Below are positions 56,312 to 64,000 of a DNA stretch of 64,000 nucleotides, piece by piece (within the stretch, counting starts at the first letter, position 1; the number at the start of each line of letters is the position of its first letter). The DNA is from Taxillus chinensis. Its lineage: Eukaryota > Streptophyta > Magnoliopsida > Santalales > Loranthaceae. The translations under genes were made by a program, and so were the position numbers. Where the stretch lies: assembly GCA_023512835.1 (NCBI GenBank), contig CM042092.1, positions 26,795,543 to 26,859,542 on the forward strand, read 5' to 3'. The notes under the pieces are model-generated. The model had not been told where the DNA came from, made no database searches, and saw only the letters and a list, made by a program, of their open reading frames with translations.

Positions 56312-57750
56312 CTAAGGAGCACGACGCCTCTTTCTCTGGGGTGGTCGTTTACCTGCTTCCTCCCTCTGCTTCATTATCGTCTCGATCTGTTTTTCCCTCA
56401 TTGCAGCCTTTGAAGAGCTCCTTTTAGAGATGTTTCTAGCCTCTTGGACCGCCGCCTTAAAGTCCGATTCTCTTGGAGGATAGCCTTCATGTCTGAAGTT
56501 AGTCGTGGCTTGTGTTGTGCCCTCCAAGATATGTATCTTTGGGAAAACACCAGGTTTTGAACTGTTGGGTTGAATCTTGTGTGGTGTGGACCATGCTTGA
56601 TACATCTTCTTGCCTTCTTTCGTGAGCATGGTTCTACCGTAAGTGAAGTTACACTCTTCCATGCCAAAGAGCACGGGAATAATCGATGACGCCCCACTTG
56701 TCTTCCCACCTGAGTGGTGCATATGCAGTTCCTCCCCAGGGACCTAAAAGTGGAACCTAATTGTAGTCCCCGCAGCTATATGTCATGGAGACCACCGGCA
56801 TCCAAAGAGCAATCCCAGGTAATGTCGGCTACGTGAGGTTCCCCAACTTCTTTTTCCAGCTTTCAAAGTCTTTTGGTAGGCTCCACTTGTTGACGAGAAT
56901 ATCTAGTAGTGTTGTGGCTGGTACTTGATAAACAAGCAGGGAAACGATGAACACTACAGGGGAAATGACCTTGCAACCAAGTACATAGGAGAGGTAAGCA
57001 CCCCATGAACTGTCCCGAGCCTTTACTCCTTAGGTAAGTAAGAGATCGGATGGTTTCAGCCAAGATAGCAGGAGTAGGGTCACATCCTTTGAGCACCTGC
57101 TAGACCAAATCTACAATTGCCCCATCAATGTGGGCCGGTGTCCTCGGGAAAATGACTAGCCCATATATAGCTAGTGTAAGCAATTTGTGTGCCTCCGCTT
57201 CCGTTGCAGTTTGTATTATTTCTTTGATTGTTGCCCATGGAAGATATTCGCGCCCACCGTAAGTTGTGACCACCGGTGAGTCCCATACTGGCTTTCCCAT
57301 AATCTCAGCAAAGGCCCTTCGGCATGACCTTCTGGGCTCTGGCAGATAGATTTTCATTTTGTTTTCCACAGGGATATCCAGTAATCTTTTGTATTCTTCT
57401 ACTGTGGGAACAAGATCTAGGCTGTTGAAGTTGAAGCACCGCCGTCGAGGTTCCCAGAAATAAATGGCTGCCCCCAGCATATCCATATCGGCCAGTAGCT
57501 CAGTTACATGGAGCAAATCCCCAAACTATTGTATGTATATGCTTTTCCTTTCGTCTGACCACTGCTTCCATATTGTCTGTACCTCCTTAGTGTAGTCCAG
57601 CTGATCTTCTATGACAACATGTTCTGCTTTGTAGGCCTCTCCTGGCGGGAAATCTCCAAGGCGAAGTTGAATGTCTCTTGACGCTTGGGCCACTACTGTG
57701 ACAGTCTCCTTGTCCTGAAGGCCTTTTAGGAGATGACTAAAAGTTGCCAT
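56312..57750 (-). pseudogene. ORF1 of the Ogre-type element
   Basis: An extra ORF before gag separates Ogre from most other gypsy elements; its function is unknown. The chosen ATG is 57750 (ATFSHLLKGL). The frame has stops at 57526-57528 and 57100-57102, with a shift before the last part (56722-56312). Landmarks are FGDLLHVTELLADMDMLGAA, FWEPRRRCFNFNSLDLVPT, EEYKRLLDIP, GREYLPWATIKEI and LLTLAIYGLVIFP; these fit the domain family I know as DUF7745. The C-terminus is basic and ends KRPPQRKRRRAP, possibly a nuclear-localisation stretch. Confidence 0.8.
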
Positions 57751-58346
57751 GCCTATATGAATGATGAATGTCATGTTATGCATGATGATAGGTTAGGATG
57801 ACAAGTCAGGATAAAGAATACCAATAGTAAAGACAGTCAAATGTGTAGGGGATGACTTAAAGACTACCCTACAAAACAAAGGTTAGCATGGCATGAAATG
57901 AGCAAACAAAATGTGGGTCAATACCCCTGATGGGCTTTTATTGCTATCCCTATCTTTTTCGTTGGTTCCCAAACTTCCTCAATAGAGGGCTCCGTATACC
58001 ATGGGATTTACCAGAGGGGGATCTTAAAAGGACGTGCCTTAAAAGAACCTCAAGCTTGAGTGAGGAGTCTGAGGCCTTATTGCGGATAATGATCAACGCG
58101 TTGGGGACTGTACTGAACCCCGCTAACCTAAATTGTGCTAAACCCGGGTATAGGGTTATGCATGTATGCGACAAGTATGGAAAGCAGTAAATCACCACTA
58201 TCATGGTAGTTAAAGCGTATAAATAAATCACAGTAAATATGAGCAACAATCAAACAATTTAGCACAACAGTTAAATATATACAACAGTATAATTAAAATA
58301 ACCTCCTAATCCTTAGTTCTAGACCTAACTCTCTAAAGTGTTCATT

Positions 58347-58365
58347 GTCCCCAGCAGAGTCGCCA
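58347..58365 (-). other. Primer binding site of the Ogre-type element (tRNA-Arg)
   Basis: On the minus strand TGGCGACTCTGCTGGGGAC follows the LTR end after two bases. This is the tRNA-Arg primer used by Ogre elements, unlike the tRNA-Met sites of the other elements in this window. Confidence 0.9.
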
Positions 58366-58367
58366 GC

Positions 58368-59044
58368 TGTCATCACTGGTTTTCGTCCGGGCCCTTTTGG
58401 GGTGAGCTCAAACTAAACCAATGGTGAGAAATTTTAGAGTCGCCACCAACTGTTTTTGGGGTACAGTTGGATACCCTCTACTTTGAGTAGTTTTAAGTGT
58501 ATGGTCTGCGTTATCAGAGATGGGTTCGGGAGTTGGTTACGTGTAGGGAAGGATTAGCACCCCTACAGCGCCCTTTCGGTATCTAATTTAGGAGGAGAAG
58601 GTTTGTATTTTATTTATACTGTCATGACTGGGCTAAGTTAAAAAGTTTATAATTTTTATTTGGCTAAGTTATTTATTAAAGTCATGGTTAAAATGAATTT
58701 ATCCTAAATTTCTAAAAGGAATCCTAAAGGTTTTGGATTTTTGAAGTGGATAATGAGATCCTAGGGATTGGTTTGTTTTTTGGCTTTGCTCTTGAAAATT
58801 GAAATCCTAAAAAATATTTGTTTATTTTTCCCCCCTTTTTTTGGTTTGAGTTAGAACATGCATTTTGTGTTTGTTTTTCTATATTTTTTTGTTGTTTTGT
58901 TGTTTTTTGTTTTTTTTTTTTTTTTTTTGTTTTTGTTGGAAGACATTTGGAAAACATTTTATGAAAACATTTTCAAAACATGTTGTTGAAGAGATTTTAA
59001 AAAAACATTTTATTAAAAAAACGTTTTATTTTTTTTTGTTTGTT

Positions 59045-59076
<32 letters not shown>

Positions 59077-61738
59077 TGTTTGTTTGTTTGTTTGTTTTGT
59101 TTTTTCTTTTTTTTTTGAAAACATTTTGAAAATTATTTATTGAAAACGTTTTGAAAAACATGTTTGTTTTTTTTTTGTGTTTTTTTTTTTGAAATTGAAA
59201 ATACATATATCAAAATAGATGTGGAGTGTGTGAGTGTGACATCCACAAAAATAAAATCACTCTTTTTTTTTTCTTTTTGTTGCTTTTCATCTTCTCCTTT
59301 TGCTCTCTCCTTTTTTTTCTTTTCTTTCTTTCTTCTCTTCTTTTTTTCTTTTCTTTTTACTATACTTTACATATTACAACATACACATAGGAAGAAATAC
59401 AGGAAAACACAATGAAAAAGGCTGAAAAGGGATTACACCAAATATAGATAAGCTCAAAACGAAAACTAGAAAATGCTAAAAAAATAATTACATTAAATAT
59501 AGATACAAATAAGCTGAAAAAGTAGTGAAAAGATAAGGGCTGAACCGACTTTGAAGCTTTGCAACGCCAATCTTCTGCTTGAGCTCCCGCCGGCGCTGAT
59601 AATCACTTGCTTAGAACCAATAAGATCTGACAGCGGGGTTTGTGAGGGGGATTTCTTGGTATTTGAAAAGTGGAGTGATGTATTTTCTGGGTTTGAGTTT
59701 TTTGATGACTGGAAATAAGGAGGGTAGGCGTGAGAAATAGGGGATTGGAAAGGGATTGGTGTCTGTTATGTTTTTTTGCTTGCTGAACATGCAGAAAAAA
59801 GTGCTGAAGTTGGGGCTGTTTTTTTTGTGTTTTTCCTTGCTAAAAAAAAGAGCTGGCGTGAGAGGAGGGAAAGAGGACGAAGGGGTGATGTTGATTGTAG
59901 AAAACTGGGCGTTTAATCTGAGAAGATGAGGTTGGGGCGTTTCTCTCCTTTCTTTCTTCTTCAATGATCTCTTTCTTCTTTTTTCTCAATGATCTCTCTC
60001 TCTTTTTTTCTTTCTTTCTTTTTCTGCACTGGAATGATGGAGGGTTCCCTCTTCCTCTTTTTTCTTTTTTAACGAATTGTCGCCCTCTGTCTGTACTGGG
60101 ATGAAGGAGGGACGTGAATGGTAGCAGGGTTTCAACGATAAGGGGGCTCTCTGTTTTTTCTTTCTTTCTTTCTTTGCACTGGAATGATGGAGGGTTCCCT
60201 CTTCCTCTTTTTTTTTGATGGCTCTCTTCAATGAAAACCCAACCTCTTTTTTTTTTCGATGGAACTGCAGACTGCATCTTCAAGGGCTGCCGAAAGTTTT
60301 TTGGCTGGATTGTCATTAATTTCTGCATTTAATGCTCCATTATGAAGGCATCATTTTTAATTGTAGGTTTTGTATTTTGTCTGGTGGACAGCTTATGCGG
60401 AAAACAGGGGAGCTCGTGATTGCCTTTTTGAATTTGTATTTTAGCAGCACATGTGACTGACAGGTTGGTGAGAAATGATTCCTTGTCTGATGGCCAGCGC
60501 AGAAAACAAGCCCCGTGAACGACCAGCGAGAGGAAAAAAGGAAACCCGTGAGAAAAAGCCGGCGCGAAAAGCCAGCGAGAAAAAATCAGCCAAGGCAAAA
60601 AAAAGGGTTGGAGGTTCGAAGTGTCGGCACGTCGGAGCGTCGGCAGGTCGGAGCGTCGGCGGGTCGAAGTGTCGGCAGCGAGGCTTTGAGGGTCGAAGGG
60701 TCGGAGGTGGAAGGCGTACGGGTGCCGTGGGTCGAAGGCGTCGTAAGTCGGCGTCGTAAGTCGCGGGTCGAAGTGTCGGCAGCGAGGCTTCGAGGAACAG
60801 CGGTCAAAGGGCCAAATGGTCGGAGTGTCGGCAGCGGGGCTTCGAGGGTCGAAGGGTTGGAGGTGGAAGGTGTACGGGTGCCGCGGGTCGAAGGCGTCGT
60901 AGCGAGGCTTCGAGGGTCGCGGGCGTCGAAGTGTCGGCAGTGAGGCTTCGAGGGTCGAAGAGTCGAAGGTCAGAAATCAGCAGGTCAACGGGGCTTCGAG
61001 GCTTCGAGGCTTCGGGGCTTCGAGCTTCGGGACTTCGGGGCTTCGAGCTTCGGGGCTTCGAGGCTTCGAGCTTCGAGGCTTCGATCTTCGGGACTTCGGG
61101 GCTTCGAGCTTCGGGCTTTGAGGCTTCGGGGCTTCGAGGCTTCGAGGTTCGGGACTTCGCGGCTTCGAGCTTCGGGGCTTCGAGGCTTCGAGCTTCGGGG
61201 TCAATGGGTCGAAGTGTCGGCAGGTCAACGGTCAACGGTCAACCCCCTTTTTTTTTGTAATTACCTTTTTACCCCCACCAAAAATGCAAAAATGGATAAC
61301 CTTCTAGGAATTGTTTGGGGAGATCCGTATTCGCCTACATAGGTATTTTGAAGAGTTTCGCATGATCACTTTTGCGCGCAGTTTGACCAGGGGCATTGGC
61401 CGTCTTTTGGCAAGTTTGACTTTTTCAAACGAAAGTTGTTTTGGCCATAACTTCTCCATTTTAAGTCCGATTTGAGCTCGGTTAAGTGCGTTGGTCTCCA
61501 ATTTTCATCCTCCGTCACCTGGTGTTGGTCTTGGGGCGCTTCAAGGACTTGTAGCAAAAGTCATTAATTTTGAACTCCCCCATCCATGTCAATTATATCT
61601 ATCTCGTGCAGATTGGGGTAGACCATTCCTTGGAAGTATGGGGTCATTGTGGACCTGTTCAATAAGGTATATGGCATGGGCAGAAAGGTATATCAAATGG
61701 GGTTAGTATGTCCAACCCGGACAAAATAGGGTCCTATA
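58368..61738 (-). repeat. 5' LTR of the Ogre-type element
   Basis: This is a near copy of 43397-46741, with small length changes in the poly-T and CT runs and in the TTCGAGG array (60610-61225). On the minus strand its end is CCAGTGATGACA next to the primer site. The 580-bp leader between it and ORF1 (57751-58367) shows no other feature. Confidence 0.92.
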
Positions 61739-61799
61739 GAGTGGGCATGGGGAAGTCACGTTCCTGGTTCTGTGGGTTTCAGATTCTGGGGGCGTGACA

Positions 61800-62269
61800 A
61801 GTTGGTAGTGAGGGGTGGTTGATAGACACTTAGTAGCGTGGAAGACTATAGGGAGGGCGCCTGATCAACGTAGTCCTTATATGTGTTCTGGGTTGACTGA
61901 GGGTCCATCAGATCATCTTAGGAAGCATTTGGGTTGGGTGCATACATGCTGCGTGACTCTGTGCATATCTAGGCACTAGAAAACAACTACTAATGATACC
62001 TTAATGATGTGCTCGTATTGATTATACTATTGTCTGTTTGTGATTTGTTCTTCTTTGATAATTGATTGGGATTCACTGAAAATGCCAGTATGCTAGTTTA
62101 AACCTGAGGAGTCTAAGTGAATGACCACATGAATTGGTGAATAGAATATGGGGCTTAGAGACCTCATTATTTGTGTGGCGGACTTGGTTCTGCCTATTGA
62201 TTTAAATAATTTGATTGTTTGACTAGTGTGCAGTAGTTAATAAATATTGTTGATATGTGTTGGTGCAGA
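61800..62269 (+). other. Leader of the Tekay-like element
   Basis: It starts with a damaged primer site, AGTTGGTAGTGAGGGG, where AGTTGGTATCAGAGC is expected from the lineage. There is no ORF before the gag ATG at 62270. Confidence 0.65.
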
Positions 62270-63360
62270 ATGGCACCTAAGACTAGGGCTCAAGGTCCAG
62301 CAGAGGAGCTATCCATTCAGTCCGAATCACAAGGAGAGCCGAGTTCTCCAGTACCTGCCTTGGGTTCAGATATTGCTGCTCAGATTGGGGCTTAAATATT
62401 GAGCCAAATCCAGGGTGCCATGCAGGGTACCATGAGGGAGGTGGCCAGAGAAGTGATGCAGGAGGAGCCGAGGAGGCAGCGAGCAGCCTCGGCGGGAGCA
62501 ACGAGCGGGGACGTTCTAGAGGAGAGCCAGCCACGCTCATGATAAGACCGCCCGCAATACCTATCGATCCGGGTGAGTCGGTTCTGGCGCGGCCGACGAA
62601 ATTTGAGGCGAATACGAGACCTGATGAGGCCGAGGAGTGGGTCAAATGGACAGAAGACATCTTCGAGTTGATCCAGGTGCCCGAAGAGGCTAAGGTCCGC
62701 TTAGCCACACATTTCCTAGTAGGTGGGGCCCGTAGGTGGTGGGACGCTGTGAAGCATGTTCACGAGAGCCCGATGGCATGGGAGGACTTCGTGGAGCTCT
62801 TTTACACAGAGTATTTCCCTCGCTCTATGCAGAAGATGAGGCGACGGGAATACTTCACACTGGAGCAGGGCAGTCGGACTGTGACAGAGTATGTCACTGC
62901 TTTCACCGAGCTAGGGAGATTTGCCCCGAGTCATGGAGGGTTGAGGCTAATAAGACCCAGGATTTCATTGATGAGCCGAGACCATCACTCAGGAGGGGAT
63001 CGAACATGATGGAGTTGACCACGTACGGTGACGCGATCAACAAGGCACTTATTGGAGAGCGGGACTTAAACCAAATCGGGACTCGAAAACCAGGGAGCTC
63101 ATCGGGGCCTAGCCAAAAGAGGCCAAGGGAGGAGCATTCCGTGGGACAGGGGGATAAGAAGCCGGTGCTCAATTTCTCACAAACGGGGAACTCAAGCAAC
63201 GGTCTACCTTACGGTTTCGGGGACATGTCGATCTTGTGGACTTCGGGGGACACAAGGAGGTAGATTGTAGGCGGAAGAGTGGCAACCCACTCAAGTGCTT
63301 TCGATGTGGGGACCGGGACACGGGATAGGAGAGTGTCCTTCTGCTAGTTCAGCTAGTGTT
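62270..63360 (+). pseudogene. Gag of the Tekay-like element
   Basis: ATG at 62270 opens with APKTRAQGPAEEL and meets a stop at 62393. The capsid is in another frame (62539-63009): ARPTKFEANTRPDEAEEWVK, FELIQVPEEAKVRLATHFLV, ARRWWDAV, WEDFVELFYTEYFPRSMQ and REYFTLEQGSRTVTEYVTAF. A further shift leads to the nucleocapsid, with a damaged zinc knuckle near 63297-63345 (CFRCGDRDTG, a stop, ECPSA). The wording is that of Tekay/Del gag. At least three lesions make it non-functional. Confidence 0.85.
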
Positions 63361-63599
63361 GCGGGGCCACATCGACCTCGTGACCAGTGACAGAGGAGCG
63401 GTGCTCCTTATCGGAGACCACCTCGGTCGGGCGATCGGTACGGGGACGGCTCGCTACTCGGCCAGCCTCAGGTGGGAGGCCTAGGCTCGAAGGGACAGAA
63501 TGATCGAGCTATGATGAGTCGGGCCAGCGGCGGTGTGCGAAGGGGGAGGAACTATGCTATCACCGATAGAGAGGCAGAAGTTCCACCAGTGGACGAGGC

Positions 63600-64000
63600 G
63601 AGTCAGGGGCCAGCTGCTGTGGGAGAGGTACGATTTTGGTTTCACGCACTATTTGTACTGTTTTGATTGATACTGGTGCTACACACTCATTCATTGCGCA
63701 CTCCACTGTAGAGGGACTAGAGTTGGATTGATACACCCATAGGGGGCCTGGTGGTGATTGATAGGTCTGTTCGGGATGTGAGGTTACTCTTGGAGGTGTT
63801 GACCTCCGCTGTAACCTATTTGTGATGCACTTCGATGCCTTTGATGTGATATTGGGTATGGACTGGTTGACCCGTGTAGAGGCGGTGATTAAGTGTTACA
63901 GGCAACGAGTGACCTTCCTCATACCAGAGGGCACTCGAGGCACTTTCATGGGTGAGTGGTCTGATGATGCATACAAGTTGGGGCCTTTGAGGCAAGGATG
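63600..64000 (+). pseudogene. Protease of the Tekay-like element, running off the window
   Basis: The active site VLIDTGATHSFIAHSTVEGL is readable, with DTGA at 63669-63680. A stop follows soon after, and the frame continues from about 63805 with LFVMHFDAFDVILGMDWLT and the QRVTFLIPEG stretch, which lead into reverse transcriptase in intact relatives. The rest lies beyond the right edge. Confidence 0.85.

Larger units (their letters stand above)
43397..61738 (-). mobile_element. Ogre/Tat-type gypsy element, 18.3 kb, structurally complete
   Basis: Two LTRs (43397-46741 and 58368-61738, about 3.35 kb each) flank an interior with tRNA-Arg primer site, ORF1, gag, protease, reverse transcriptase, RNase H, a second archaeal-type RNase H, integrase, a 3' UTR with a minisatellite, and a polypurine tract, all on the minus strand. 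ORF1 before gag, the second RNase H and the tRNA-Arg primer identify the Ogre branch of Tat. Flanks are GAGTA (43392-43396) and GAGTG (61739-61743), a target duplication with one change. All genes carry stops or frameshifts. The LTRs look very similar, so insertion is fairly recent. Confidence 0.92.
41248..61799 (+). mobile_element. LTR of a Tekay-like gypsy element, split by an Ogre-type element
   Basis: The LTR begins TGTAAAGGCCCGTACC and ends TTCTGGGGGCGTGACA. Without the insertion at 43397-61738 it measures about 2.2 kb. It carries (ATT)n runs near 41560, a three-copy GC-rich tandem at 41885-41995 and a (TA)n run near 42275. After its end come AGTTGGTAGTGAGG (a damaged tRNA-Met primer site at 61800) and the gag gene, so it acts as a 5' LTR, although a polypurine-tract tail also precedes it. 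Confidence 0.8.

Overview
The window is nuclear DNA of a land plant, most likely a dicot. It holds one intact-looking host gene embedded in a dense nest of LTR retrotransposons. The evidence is a ten-exon GT-AG gene for a plant-type nuclear poly(A) polymerase on the minus strand (17178-22764), plus plant-specific element lineages: Tork/Tnt1-like and SIRE/Maximus-like copia elements, Galadriel-like and Tekay-like chromoviruses, an Ogre/Tat element with a tRNA-Arg primer site, small non-autonomous LTR elements and a TTA-flanked MITE. No bacterial-type operon, CRISPR array or RNA gene was found. The species cannot be named from the sequence.

Layout. 1-1310: unannotated DNA with a cluster of G-box-like motifs. 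1486-5165: decayed minus-strand copia element with a small LTR element inside its gag. 5999-12299: solo LTR of Tekay type holding a degraded Galadriel-like gypsy element (6466-11547). 13372-15997: solo LTR of SIRE type holding a 1.2-kb non-autonomous LTR element (14110-15312). 17178-22764: the poly(A) polymerase gene. 22765-25974: AT-rich spacer with a MITE. 26024-31481: LTR and end of pol of a minus-strand Tekay-like element, its LTR split by a 2.3-kb solo LTR with a perfect target duplication. 31482-41045: two SIRE-like copia pieces (minus). 41046-64000: plus-strand Tekay-like element whose LTR is split by an 18.3-kb Ogre-type element (43397-61738, minus); its gag and protease run off the right edge.

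The most interesting content is in the two SIRE-like copies. Both carry, just before the polypurine tract and 3' LTR, a gene ending in a Ulp1/C48-type cysteine protease domain with His, Asp, Gln and Cys all present. In the longer copy this domain lies in one frame with a 559-codon upstream ORF, so the original product was probably a single protein of about 925 residues with an N-terminal domain resembling those called putative plant transposon protein. This looks like cargo kept by a copia lineage and not a normal gag-pol component.

Other themes: repeated insertion of elements into LTRs of other elements; minisatellites rich in TCGAAG/CTCGTAG words in three unrelated element families; an LTR that has both an upstream polypurine tract and a downstream gag; a 1.2-kb LTR element sharing its ends with the Galadriel-like element; and a degenerate exon duplication and a splice-site microsatellite in the host gene. 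Nearly all retroelement reading frames are broken. Everything was read by eye, without alignment or database search.
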